Source: Syntrophaceae bacterium UBA6252 (GTDB lineage Bacteria; Desulfobacterota; Syntrophia; Syntrophales; UBA6807). Taken from it: a stretch of DNA of 64,000 nt. The notes beneath the pieces were generated by a model. It did no database searches, had not been told where the DNA came from, and was given only the letters and a program-made list of their open reading frames with translations. Positions 8,868 through 17,068 of this stretch are shown here, in pieces (the first letter of the stretch is position 1; every line of letters starts with the position of its first letter). The stretch spans positions 71,700-135,699 of the forward strand of contig DJVQ01000059.1 in the NCBI GenBank assembly GCA_002441265.1, written 5' to 3'. The position numbers were made by a program, and so were the translations under genes.

Positions 8868-9806
8868 TCAGGTTTTTTCTCCTTTCGCTTTCGGGTGGGC
8901 TTTGTCGTACACTTCCAGGAGGCGCATCACCGTCACCGACGTGTACTTCTGTGTGGTGGAAAGGCTCTCATGGCCCAGGAGTTCCTGGATCGTCCTCAGA
9001 TCGGCGCCGCCGTCCATGAGATGGGTGGCGAAACTGTGCCGCAGGGCGTGGGGGCCGATTTTCTTCGGGATCCCCCTTTGCGCGAGATGCCTGTCCAGAA
9101 TCCGGGCCACGCTGCGGGCCGTGAGTCGTTTTCCGAATCGGTTCAGGAAGAGGGGAGTCCCTTCCCCCGGCGGGGGCGCCGCCGGAACCGCCGTCTCGAG
9201 ATAGTCCCGCACGGCCTTCCCCGCGGGAGCGCCGAAGGGAACGATCCGTTCCTTCCTTCCCTTTCCCCTGACCCGGATGAGGCCGTTTTCGGAATCCAGG
9301 TCCTCCCGGTCGAGGCCGGTCAGTTCGCTCACCCGGATGCCGGCGCCGTAGAGAAGCTCCAGGATGGCCCGGTCGCGGAGGCCCGGCGCGTCCCCTTTCG
9401 ACTGCCCGTCCAGGAGGTCGAAGGCCTCGTCGACGGTGAGAAAGACGGGAAGGTGCTTTTCCCCCCTGGGGGAGGAAATCCCCTCCATGGGGTTCCCCCG
9501 GATCCACCCCCTCCGGGCCAGATAGCGGAAAAAGGTCCGAAGGCTCGAGATCTTCCTCGAGATGGAGGACTTCTTTTCCTTCATCCGGTGGAGGAGGGCG
9601 AGGTGCGCCCGGATGTCCCCGGCCGAAATACCCGCCAGGGGGGTCTGCGGATCGCCGGAAGGTTCCCCTTCCGCTTTTCCGGCGGGCCGGAAGAACTGCC
9701 TCAGGTCGGAGAGGTAGCCCCGGACCGTGTGCGGGGAAAGGTTTCTTTCATGGAGAAGATGGTCTTCGAACGCTTTCAGGGCGTCCGCGGCGGTCCGTCT
9801 TTCCAT
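8868..9806 (-). CDS. xerC: Tyrosine recombinase XerC
   Basis: Site-specific recombinase resolving chromosome dimers at dif. The N-terminal SAM-like core-binding domain (about 1-100) is followed by the catalytic domain with Arg158 (GAGIRVSELTGL), Lys182 (GKGRKER), His253 and Arg256 (HALRHSFATHL), His279 (LLGHESLSTTQKY) and the nucleophile Tyr288. All active-site residues are intact in 312 residues. The neighbour hslV makes this the chromosomal XerC (CodV-like arrangement) and not a phage integrase. Confidence 0.92.
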   Translation of the reverse strand: MERRTAADALKAFEDHLLHERNLSPHTVRGYLSDLRQFFRPAGKAEGEPSGDPQTPLAGISAGDIRAHLALLHRMKEKKSSISRKISSLRTFFRYLARRGWIRGNPMEGISSPRGEKHLPVFLTVDEAFDLLDGQSKGDAPGLRDRAILELLYGAGIRVSELTGLDREDLDSENGLIRVRGKGRKERIVPFGAPAGKAVRDYLETAVPAAPPPGEGTPLFLNRFGKRLTARSVARILDRHLAQRGIPKKIGPHALRHSFATHLMDGGADLRTIQELLGHESLSTTQKYTSVTVMRLLEVYDKAHPKAKGEKT

Positions 9807-9843
9807 CGTCAGGGGAGTCCCTCCGTGCGCCCGGTCGTTTTCT

Positions 9844-10089
9844 TCACTTCTTCGAGAATCTCCGGATGCCGGCGTGGTAGCAGCAGCACGAATTTTCGAT
9901 GTTGTTGTCGAAAATCCGCGTCTTCCCGTCCCGGAAGGCGATCCGGACGTAGGAGACCCCCCCCAGCACGTTCGAATTCATCTCCTCTGTGACGATCCCG
10001 AATCCCCATTCGGGATAGCGGAGGTGGGTGACCTGGTCTCCCGGCTTCAGGTAGAGCCGCCGGATTTCCTCTTTCAGATACGAAGACAT
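9844..10089 (-). CDS. Small conserved protein, DUF3553-like
   Basis: An 81-residue protein with a compact beta-rich stretch: LKPGDQVTHLRYPEWGFGIV, then VRIAFRDGKTRIFD. The pattern of a KOW/SH3-like barrel resembles the DUF3553 family and the beta domain of UvrD/CarD-type proteins. Near the C-terminus is a CCCYH cluster that could bind a metal. It sits between xerC and the bifunctional-nuclease gene on the same strand. Function unknown; the family call is from memory of the pattern only. Confidence 0.7.
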   Translation of the reverse strand: MSSYLKEEIRRLYLKPGDQVTHLRYPEWGFGIVTEEMNSNVLGGVSYVRIAFRDGKTRIFDNNIENSCCCYHAGIRRFSKK

Positions 10090-10143
10090 GACGAACTCGT
10101 AAAAGTCAAATCAACGTTTTCCCTTTGCCGTCAATACGTGGCG

Positions 10144-10644
10144 TTACATCTTGTACTTACCGAAGGCCTCGGGGGAAAGCGTTTCCAGCACTTCCTTCAG
10201 TTTCTCCCTGGAGTATTTCCCGAGGTCCTCCGCCTGCGTGCTGATGTCGATATGGGTCGACTGCTCGATCACCTTCTCGTCCACGAAAATCGGGGCCTCG
10301 GCCCGAAGGGCGAGGGCGATCGCGTCACTGGGCCTGGAATCGATGGTCTTCTCCTTGCCGCCCTGAATGACGTGGATGAGGGCGAAAAACGTGTTGTTTC
10401 TCAGATCGTTGATGACGATTTTCACGATCCGGGTGTCCAGCGCCTTCATCACTTCGTGGAGGAGATCGTGGGTCATGGGCCTCGCGAAACTGATCTTCTC
10501 CAGGACGGAGGCGATGGCGCTCGCCTCGAAAAGCCCGATCCAGATGGGAATGGCCTTCTTTTCGCCGAGGTCCTTGAGGATGACGATGGGCGTGTTCGAC
10601 AGGGGATCGATGGCGAGTCCGAAGACTTTCATTTCAACCAGCAT
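10144..10644 (-). CDS. Bifunctional nuclease (BFN, DUF151) family protein
   Basis: A 166-residue member of the DUF151/BFN family, with the hallmark segments PIVILKD, LPIWIG-type (here IPIWIGLFEASAIA) and RPSDAIALALRAEAPIFV. Family members have been reported to have nuclease activity in plants and thermophiles, but the bacterial role is unsettled. The start at 10644 follows GAGGAGGTAACCC and overlaps the end of miaB by 11 bases, a coupling with the tRNA-modification gene. Confidence 0.9.
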   Translation of the reverse strand: MLVEMKVFGLAIDPLSNTPIVILKDLGEKKAIPIWIGLFEASAIASVLEKISFARPMTHDLLHEVMKALDTRIVKIVINDLRNNTFFALIHVIQGGKEKTIDSRPSDAIALALRAEAPIFVDEKVIEQSTHIDISTQAEDLGKYSREKLKEVLETLSPEAFGKYKM

Positions 10645-12031
10645 GGGTTACCTCCTCGTTTCCGGGTCGTTCCCCCCGGAGGGAATGGGCGCAGGCCTCG
10701 ACGATCCGCACCGAAAGGGTCCGGCCGATCATGGCGGCGTTCCCGGGAAAGTTGACGATCCGGTTGGATCGGGTCCGTCCCGTCACATCGTTCCCGGAAT
10801 TTCTGCTGAATCCTTCCACAAGGACCTCCTCCAGCCTGCCCTCGATAAGGCGGTTCCGTTCCATGGTGTGGTGTTCCTGAAGGGCCTGGAGCTCCGTGAG
10901 CCGGGCCCCCTTGACCCGCTCGTCCAGATGGCCGTCGAACCGGGACGCCGCCGTTCCCTCCCGTACAGAGTACTTGAAAGAAAAGGCGCCGTCAAACTTT
11001 ACCGCTTTCATGAGGGCCAGGGTCGCCCGGAAGTCCTCGTCGGTCTCCCCGGGGAAGCCGACGATGATGTCCGTCGTGACCGCGATGCCGGGGCACACCC
11101 GGCGGAGCCGTTCCACCCGGTCCACGTAGGCCGCGGCGGTGTAACGGCGGTTCATCCGTTCGAGGATCCGGTCGGAGCCGGACTGGACGGGAAGATGGAT
11201 GTGCCCGCACAGTTTCTTCACGGAGCGGAAACAGTCGATGAGCTCGTCGGAAAGGTCCTTGGGATGGGACGTGGTGAAACGGATCCGTTCCAGCCCTTCC
11301 ACGGCGTCGATTTCCCGGAGAAGCCGGGGGAAGGTGTCGCCGTTTCCGAGCGTCGCGCCGTAGGAGTTCACATTCTGCCCGAGAAGGGTGACCTCCCGCA
11401 CCCCGCCTTCGGAGAGGGTTTCGATTTCCCGGAGGATGTCCCCCAGGGGCCGGCTTTCCTCCCTCCCCCGGAGATGGGGAACGACGCAGAAGGCGCAGAA
11501 ATTGTTGCACCCCTGCATGATGGTCACCCAGGCGGAAACGCGGCCCGGTCCCGGGGGGGCGACGACGCCGATGGACGGGACGGATTCCCGGAAATCCGTT
11601 TCCACGAGGGGTCCTTCCCCGTTCCGGAGCCGTTCCACGAGGGCGGGAATCCGGTCGATGTTGTGGGTTCCCGCGACGAGATCGACCTGGGGGAACTGTT
11701 CGACCAGTTCGCCCTTGAATTTCTGCCCCATGCACCCGCACACGGCGATGATGAGGGCGGGGTTCGCCTCCTTCAGGCTCCTGAATCGGCCGAGAAGGCT
11801 GAAGACCTTCAGCTCCGCCTTCCTGCGGATGCTGCAGGTGTTCACGACGATGAGGTCCGCTTTCCTCTCGCGGGACGTTTCCACGTGGCCCGACCGCCGC
11901 AGCAGTTCCCCCAGCTGTTCCGAGTCGTGGACGTTCATCTGGCACCCGAACGTCCGGATATGAAAGTGCAGGGGGGCGCTCAAGGTTTCCTTTTCGTTCC
12001 TCTTTTCGGGACCCGCCGTTCTACTTGACAT
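10634..12031 (-). CDS. miaB: tRNA-2-methylthio-N6-dimethylallyladenosine synthase MiaB
   Basis: Radical-SAM methylthiotransferase modifying A37 of tRNAs reading UNN codons. It has the N-terminal UPF0004 domain with auxiliary cluster cysteines C30 (FGCQMNVHDSE), C66 (NTCSIR) and C100 (VCGCMGQ), the radical SAM CxxxCxxC (C175, C179, C182) and a C-terminal TRAM domain. Length 465 is normal. The start overlaps the end of the upstream HD-GYP gene by 11 bases; a downstream TTG near codon 17 is possible but lacks a better ribosome site. Confidence 0.95.
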   Translation of the reverse strand: MSSRTAGPEKRNEKETLSAPLHFHIRTFGCQMNVHDSEQLGELLRRSGHVETSRERKADLIVVNTCSIRRKAELKVFSLLGRFRSLKEANPALIIAVCGCMGQKFKGELVEQFPQVDLVAGTHNIDRIPALVERLRNGEGPLVETDFRESVPSIGVVAPPGPGRVSAWVTIMQGCNNFCAFCVVPHLRGREESRPLGDILREIETLSEGGVREVTLLGQNVNSYGATLGNGDTFPRLLREIDAVEGLERIRFTTSHPKDLSDELIDCFRSVKKLCGHIHLPVQSGSDRILERMNRRYTAAAYVDRVERLRRVCPGIAVTTDIIVGFPGETDEDFRATLALMKAVKFDGAFSFKYSVREGTAASRFDGHLDERVKGARLTELQALQEHHTMERNRLIEGRLEEVLVEGFSRNSGNDVTGRTRSNRIVNFPGNAAMIGRTLSVRIVEACAHSLRGERPGNEEVTHAG

Positions 12032-14174
12032 GGCGAAGGGAAAGCTCCGTGTACGGGTGCTGCTGAAACTTGAACCTCTTCCCCTGGAAGAGTTTCATGC
12101 AGGCGTCCACCACGTCCGGATCGTACAGGATCCCCCGGTTCCTGGAGATCTCGTCCAGTGCCGGCCTGAGGCCCAGGGCGGAACGGTAGGGACGGTGGGA
12201 CACCATGGCCTCCACCACGTCCGCCACGGCCAGGATCCGCGCCTCGAGGATGATTTCCTCCCCCATGAGACCCCGGGGATAGCCCGTTCCGTTGTGCCGT
12301 TCGTGATGCTGGTAGACGATCTGGGCGACGGGCCACGGGAACTCGATGTTCTTCAGAATGTCGTACCCCACCTCGGGGTGGACCTTCATCATGAGAAACT
12401 CGATGTCCGTGAGCATGTCCGGCTTGCTCAGGATTTCCGCGGGCTCGTAGATTTTCCCGATGTCGTGGAGCGTTGCCGCCACGACGAGACCGTCGATCCG
12501 GTCCTCGGGAAGCTTCATTTCCTTGGCGATGGCCCGGGCGAGCTGGGTCACCCGCTGCTGGTGCCCCGCCGTGTAGGGGTCCCTCTTCTCCGTCATCGAG
12601 GAAAGGGCGTTCACCGTTTCCTCCAGCCGCTTCTGGAGCCGCTCGAAGCTTCTGTCCAGTTCGTCCTGGGCCTGCTTGTGGGCCGTGATGTCCCGGACGT
12701 AGCCCATGTCGGCGGGCTGGTCGTTGATGGTGATGATGCCGAAGGCGATTTCCACGTCTTTCTGTGTGCCGTCCCTGCACAGGACCTTCGTTTCGTACAG
12801 GGGGAGGACGCTGCCGCCGGCCATGCGCATCTTGTAGCGTTTTTCGACGAGTCTCCGGTATTCGGGGGTGAATATCTTCAGGAAAGGCATCCCCGTGAGT
12901 TCCTCCACGGGATACCCCGTGATGTCCGCCATGGCCCGGTTCGCGAACTTGAACACCTCTTCCTGGATGATGACCACCCCGTACATGGCCTGTTCGACGA
13001 CGGCGGAATACTTCTCCTCGCTTTCCCGAAGCTGCCGTTCCCCCTCCATCCGCGTGGTGATGTCCTCGTAGACGACGACGATCCGCCGTTCCCGGAGGAC
13101 CCCGCCGACGCGGGCCGCGCTGACGTTGCAGATGATGGGGGTCCCGTCCTTGGCGAGGCAGGGGAACTCCTCGCTGTGGGTCTCGTCGTGTTCGAGAACG
13201 GGGTAGAAATGCTTTCCGATCTTTTCGAAATCCTCGTCGGAACGATAGAAGATCCTCGTGCTCTTTCCGATCACTTCCTCCGGTTCCCATCCGAAGACGG
13301 TTTTCACCGAATCGTTCGCGAAGACGATCTTCCGGTTTTCGAGGCCGATGACGGCGTGGGGGATGGCGTCCAGGATGGACGACTCCATCTCCTGGATTTC
13401 CTCCAGGCGCATCCGCGCCTCCCGTTCCGTTGTCACGTCCATCGAGTTGCCCAGAATGGCCCGCCTCCCGAAATAATCGATGGTCGTGACGTTTTCGAGC
13501 ACCCAGATGATCTTCCCGTCCTTGGTGACGGTCCGGTGCTCGTAGGGGAAGTGCTTCTCACCCTTCAGCATCCGGACGGCGTTTCTCCGGACCGCGTCGC
13601 GGTCGTCGGGATGGACGAGGTGCATGGAATCCATGCCGATCAGCTCCTGCTCCGTGTATCCCGAGTGCTCCGACATGTAGGGGTTCACGAACACGAACCT
13701 GCCGTCCTGGATGACGTACACCCCCGCCTGGGAACTCCGGGCTAGCTTGCTGTAGAGTTCCTCCGCCTGCCTCTGGATGCTCCTGTCCCGGACGATGCCG
13801 TGGTATCCCTCCACCCTGCCGTTCTTCCTCCGGACCACCATGTTCACGGCGCAGTCGATGATCCGGCCGTCCATGCTTTTCAGCCGGACAGGATAGTTTT
13901 TCAGGTGTCCCGTCTTTTCGATTTCCTCCTTGAACCGCTCCCGGTCCGCAGGATCGGCATAGAGCCTCCGCACGTTCAGGGTTCTCAGCTTCTCCGCCGG
14001 ATATCCGAAAAGTTCGAGGGCCGCCTCGTTGAAATTCACGATCCGTCCGCCCCGGGTGGTGATGACCATGGCGTCCCGGGATTCCTCGATGAGCGCCCGG
14101 CACTTGGCCTCGCTCTCCCGGAGATACAGGATTTCCTCCAGGAGCTTTTTTCTCGTCTTGTCTTCGTCTCTCAT
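12021..14174 (-). CDS. Multi-PAS HD-GYP protein (putative c-di-GMP phosphodiesterase)
   Basis: A cytosolic 717-residue sensor with four PAS domains (about 20-130, 140-250, 260-375 and 385-500), a coiled linker, and a C-terminal HD-GYP domain with the metal HD in ATLHDIGK (570-571) and HHERHNGTGYPRG (GYP 631-633). HD-GYP domains hydrolyse c-di-GMP to GMP. No membrane segment or receiver domain is seen. I chose ATG 14174, preceded by GAGGAAATTA, over an upstream ATG at 14240 that would overlap the GGDEF gene. It is 28 bases downstream of the PAS-GGDEF gene, and its fourth PAS closely resembles that protein's PAS. Confidence 0.9.
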   Translation of the reverse strand: MRDEDKTRKKLLEEILYLRESEAKCRALIEESRDAMVITTRGGRIVNFNEAALELFGYPAEKLRTLNVRRLYADPADRERFKEEIEKTGHLKNYPVRLKSMDGRIIDCAVNMVVRRKNGRVEGYHGIVRDRSIQRQAEELYSKLARSSQAGVYVIQDGRFVFVNPYMSEHSGYTEQELIGMDSMHLVHPDDRDAVRRNAVRMLKGEKHFPYEHRTVTKDGKIIWVLENVTTIDYFGRRAILGNSMDVTTEREARMRLEEIQEMESSILDAIPHAVIGLENRKIVFANDSVKTVFGWEPEEVIGKSTRIFYRSDEDFEKIGKHFYPVLEHDETHSEEFPCLAKDGTPIICNVSAARVGGVLRERRIVVVYEDITTRMEGERQLRESEEKYSAVVEQAMYGVVIIQEEVFKFANRAMADITGYPVEELTGMPFLKIFTPEYRRLVEKRYKMRMAGGSVLPLYETKVLCRDGTQKDVEIAFGIITINDQPADMGYVRDITAHKQAQDELDRSFERLQKRLEETVNALSSMTEKRDPYTAGHQQRVTQLARAIAKEMKLPEDRIDGLVVAATLHDIGKIYEPAEILSKPDMLTDIEFLMMKVHPEVGYDILKNIEFPWPVAQIVYQHHERHNGTGYPRGLMGEEIILEARILAVADVVEAMVSHRPYRSALGLRPALDEISRNRGILYDPDVVDACMKLFQGKRFKFQQHPYTELSLRHVK

Positions 14175-14202
14175 TAATTTCCTCGGAGGCTCCCGCCCGC
14201 TC

Positions 14203-15654
14203 TCACGCGGGATCGGAGCCGTAGGTTCTGAAACCGTCACGGCTTTCCGTTTTCACGGCGTACATGGCCTTGTCCGCGTTCTTCATCAGGAGGTCGAGGT
14301 CTCCGCCGTGATCGGGGTACAGGGCGATCCCGACGCTCGTCGTGACGGAAAGTTCGTGACCCTCTATGTGAAACGGCTTCCGGAAGGCGTGAACGATCTT
14401 TTCCGCCATGGCTTCGGCGTCCTTCGGCCTCCGGATTTCCTGGAGGAGCACGATGAATTCGTCCCCTCCGATGCGGGCGACGACGTCCTCCTGCCGGATG
14501 AGTTCCTGAAGGCGCTTCCCCACGGCCTGAAGAAGGAGATCCCCCATCTTGTGTCCCAGGGTGTCGTTGATCTCCTTGAACTTGTCCAGGTCGAGGAGAA
14601 GAAGGGCGATCCGTTCTCTATATCGGAAAGCCCTGGCCCTCGCAAGGTTGAACTGTTCGTTGAAGAGGAACCGGTTGGGCACCCCCGTGAGGGGGTCATG
14701 GTAGGCGAGCTTCCGGATCTCCTCCTCCGCCTTGACCCTGTCCGTGATGTCCCGGACGAATCCCATGTCTGCCGGTTTCCCGTCGAAACGGATGACGGTA
14801 AAGGAAATCTCGACGTGCGTCGACGTGCCGTCCTGCTTCCTGACCTTTGTCTCATAAACGGGGGGAGGGGTCTGCCCTCCCGAGAGCCTGAGCTCGTATC
14901 TTTCGTGGATCAGGTCGCGCTGGTCCGGGGTGAAGAGGTCCAGGAAGAGCATTCCCCGCAACGCCTCGACGGGGTAGCCGGAAATTTCCGCCATGGCCGC
15001 GTTGGCGTACTTGAAGATGTAATCCTGGATGATGACGACGCCGTCCCGGGCGCTTTCCACGACGTTCGAATATTTTTCCTCGCTCTCCCTGAGCCGCTCC
15101 TCCGCCTCCTTCCGTTCGACGATGCGTCCCAGCCGCTCGGCGACGGACCGGAAGAGCTTCTGTTCGCTTTCCCTAAACACGGGCCTGCCGTCCCGCTCCG
15201 GTTCCTTCACGTAATTCAGCTCGAGAAATCCCACTCCCGCACCCCGGACGAAGATGGGCCTGACGAGCTTCCAGGAGGTTTCCCGATAGGTGTCCGTCTT
15301 GTATTCCTGCCCGTAAAGGGAAAGGCGGGCGGAGGCGTTTTCCGGAAATTCCGTAGCCGAAGGAAGCAGGCTCACGGTGCCTCTCAGGATGTTCTCCAGG
15401 GAATCCTCGTTTTCAATCAGGTCCGATATGGAATAGAGGCAGTCCAGTTCGCTGACCCTCTTTTCCAGCTCTACGGTCTTTTCGAGCAGGGCTTTCTCCG
15501 CGTTCATGTACTGGGCTTCGAGAATTTCCCACTCGGCCCGTCTGCGGCGCATTTTCTCCAGCTCGTCCGCGAAATATTGCCGGTCCTTTTCCGGCCGATC
15601 GGCTGCCGCCAATTTCTCCTTCCCCCCTTTTTCGATCCTTCCTTTTTTCTCCAT
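14203..15654 (-). CDS. GAF-like/PAS-GGDEF protein (putative diguanylate cyclase)
   Basis: A 483-residue soluble protein: an N-terminal coiled coil (about 20-70), a GAF-like region (70-185), one PAS domain (190-305) and a GGDEF domain. The active-site GGDEF (396-400) is intact and the inhibitory I-site RQED (387-390) sits five residues before it, so the enzyme should make c-di-GMP and be product-inhibited. It is the first gene of a two-gene unit with the HD-GYP protein. Divergent xrtH lies across a short AT-rich region. Confidence 0.92.
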   Translation of the reverse strand: MEKKGRIEKGGKEKLAAADRPEKDRQYFADELEKMRRRRAEWEILEAQYMNAEKALLEKTVELEKRVSELDCLYSISDLIENEDSLENILRGTVSLLPSATEFPENASARLSLYGQEYKTDTYRETSWKLVRPIFVRGAGVGFLELNYVKEPERDGRPVFRESEQKLFRSVAERLGRIVERKEAEERLRESEEKYSNVVESARDGVVIIQDYIFKYANAAMAEISGYPVEALRGMLFLDLFTPDQRDLIHERYELRLSGGQTPPPVYETKVRKQDGTSTHVEISFTVIRFDGKPADMGFVRDITDRVKAEEEIRKLAYHDPLTGVPNRFLFNEQFNLARARAFRYRERIALLLLDLDKFKEINDTLGHKMGDLLLQAVGKRLQELIRQEDVVARIGGDEFIVLLQEIRRPKDAEAMAEKIVHAFRKPFHIEGHELSVTTSVGIALYPDHGGDLDLLMKNADKAMYAVKTESRDGFRTYGSDPA

Positions 15655-15665
15655 AAAACAAGCCT

Positions 15666-15693
15666 ATATTATATATACTATTCGACCGGTCGA
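15666..15693. promoter_or_regulatory. AT-rich divergent promoter region with 12-bp palindrome
   Basis: Between the divergent GGDEF and xrtH genes, TATATTATATATACTA provides -10-like hexamers on both strands (TATAAT on minus, 15673-15668; TATACT on plus, 15674-15679). Neither has a convincing -35. Next to it is a perfect palindrome TCGACCGGTCGA (15682-15693), a plausible regulator site. No regulator in the window can be assigned to it. Confidence 0.4.
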
Positions 15694-15872
15694 GTAAAGA
15701 TCGGCGGCCCGCTCCGGCGGTTTCCACGAAGCCCCGGCGGCAGCGGCGCCGGCCGGGCGGGGCTGGCGGATGCGGGGACGGCGGGCGCTTGAAAAAGCGT
15801 TTCTTCTCTGTTACCGTAACTCCCCGGGATGGATGTACGTCCCCCATTATCCGCGCTCCCGGAATCCGTGTG

Positions 15873-16400
15873 ATGAATCTACGATCGTTCGCCAGAGACT
15901 ATCGGAGGGAAATGCGATTTTTCCTCCTGTTCCTTCTGATCTTTCTCATCGGACAGGGCGTTCACTATGCGACCCGTTCCTGGACCGCGCCGTTTCTCGT
16001 CAACGTTCTCAACGCCGGTGCGGGTTCGAAGATCATCAACGGGATCACGCCGGGAGAGGAGACCCGGGTGGAGGGGAACGTCATCGTGTCGGGCAACTTC
16101 CGCCTCAACATCGCCCAGGGGTGCGAGGGCATCGAGGGGTTTCTTCTCATCGGCGCGGCGATTCTCGCGTTTACCATGAGCATCCGGGGAAAACTCCTGG
16201 GACTTCTCTGGGGGTTTCTCGTCATCTATCTTGCCAACCTTCTCCGGATCGTCCTTCTGTACTACGTCCTGAAATACCGGCCGTCCCTGTTCGATTTTAT
16301 GCATATCTTCGTCGGGCAGACCTTCATCATCGTGGTGGGCATTCTCTTTTTCGTCTTCTGGGTCGGCAGGTCCGCGCCGGTCGGTGGAAAGAATGGCTGA
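15873..16400 (+). CDS. xrtH: Exosortase H
   Basis: Integral-membrane cysteine protease/transpeptidase that processes C-terminal sorting signals; family XrtH acts on IPTLxxWG-CTERM proteins. From the ATG at 15873 the protein has 175 residues with about five to six membrane segments and the catalytic triad Cys84 (AQGCEGIEGF), Arg125 (ANLLRIVLLYYV) and His144 (FDFMHIFVGQ). An in-frame TTG at 15789 would add 28 residues unlike the family, and neither start has a strong ribosome site. The next gene overlaps its 3' end by 8 bases and matches the usual partner. A candidate substrate is encoded at 55358-56341. Confidence 0.87.
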   Translation: MNLRSFARDYRREMRFFLLFLLIFLIGQGVHYATRSWTAPFLVNVLNAGAGSKIINGITPGEETRVEGNVIVSGNFRLNIAQGCEGIEGFLLIGAAILAFTMSIRGKLLGLLWGFLVIYLANLLRIVLLYYVLKYRPSLFDFMHIFVGQTFIIVVGILFFVFWVGRSAPVGGKNG

Positions 16401-17064
16401 TGGAAAGGCCTTTTCGGTCAAACGGTTCGCCGTCCGTTTCCTTGCGGCCTTCGCCCTGCTGCTCGCCGTCTTCTATGCGGCGGGGCCGCTCTTCGCGCGC
16501 CTTCTCCTTCCGGTCATGGAGGCGGAGATGCGTCTGCTGCGGCCCGCGTACCGGATCGATCTGACCCTCGCAGGGCGGGACCGGATCGAATACGGGATCG
16601 ACGTCCCGTTCCCCTGGACCAACCCGTCGGGAAAACGGCTGGACGGCGTCACGAAGGAAGGACGTCTCCCGGCGAGCAACGTGTCCATCCACCCCATCCT
16701 GGTCCTGTCCGTCCTTTTCGCCTGGCCGGCGGCGTCGTGGAGGAAGACGGGGGCCCTCATCGTCCTGTCCCTTCCCGCTCTCTTTCTGGTCGAACTGCTC
16801 GACCTTCCCTTTCACATTTTATGGAAGGCGGAATCGGGAATCCCCCTGGAGACCTTTTCAGCGGGAATGATCCGGTTCTGGGGACACGTCCTCAACAACG
16901 GCGGAAAACAGTTTCTTTCACTGATGGCCGTCTTTTTCTCCCTGGGAGCGTTCATGCTGCTCGAAAGGAGGAAAAGGACGGCGGCGCCGGGCGCGCGGGT
17001 GGGGAGAAACGACCCGTGTCCCTGCGGAAGCGGCAAGAAGTTCAAGAACTGCTGCAAGGAGTGA
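16393..17064 (+). CDS. Exosortase H-associated membrane protein with SEC-C tail
   Basis: A 223-residue protein with an N-terminal hydrophobic segment (14-34), a periplasm-sized region (40-98) with PFPWTNPSGKRLDG, and three further membrane segments (about 100-115, 120-142 and 172-190). It fits the membrane protein encoded next to xrtH in other genomes. Oddly it ends with a SEC-C zinc motif, RNDPCPCGSGKKFKNCC (Cys209, Cys211, Cys220, Cys221), usually found on SecA and cytosolic proteins. ATG 16393 with GGTGGAAAG upstream was preferred to a GTG at 16384. Confidence 0.8.
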   Translation: MADGKAFSVKRFAVRFLAAFALLLAVFYAAGPLFARLLLPVMEAEMRLLRPAYRIDLTLAGRDRIEYGIDVPFPWTNPSGKRLDGVTKEGRLPASNVSIHPILVLSVLFAWPAASWRKTGALIVLSLPALFLVELLDLPFHILWKAESGIPLETFSAGMIRFWGHVLNNGGKQFLSLMAVFFSLGAFMLLERRKRTAAPGARVGRNDPCPCGSGKKFKNCCKE

Positions 17065-17068
17065 AGCC

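Noticed and set aside
5405..9019. An open plus-strand frame of more than 1200 codons opposite argD, argB and hslUV
   Set aside because: It lies antisense to genes with complete catalytic motifs, its protein is low-complexity and family-less, and it is explained by GC-rich codon usage on the opposite strand.
8868..9806. Tyrosine recombinase as sign of a prophage or integrative element
   Set aside because: The conserved xerC-hslVU neighbourhood and absence of other phage genes point to the housekeeping XerC.
15789..15872. N-terminal extension of exosortase H from a TTG codon
   Set aside because: The 28 extra residues are not membrane-like and do not resemble the family start; an ATG at 15873 gives a normal XrtH length. 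The choice is not certain.
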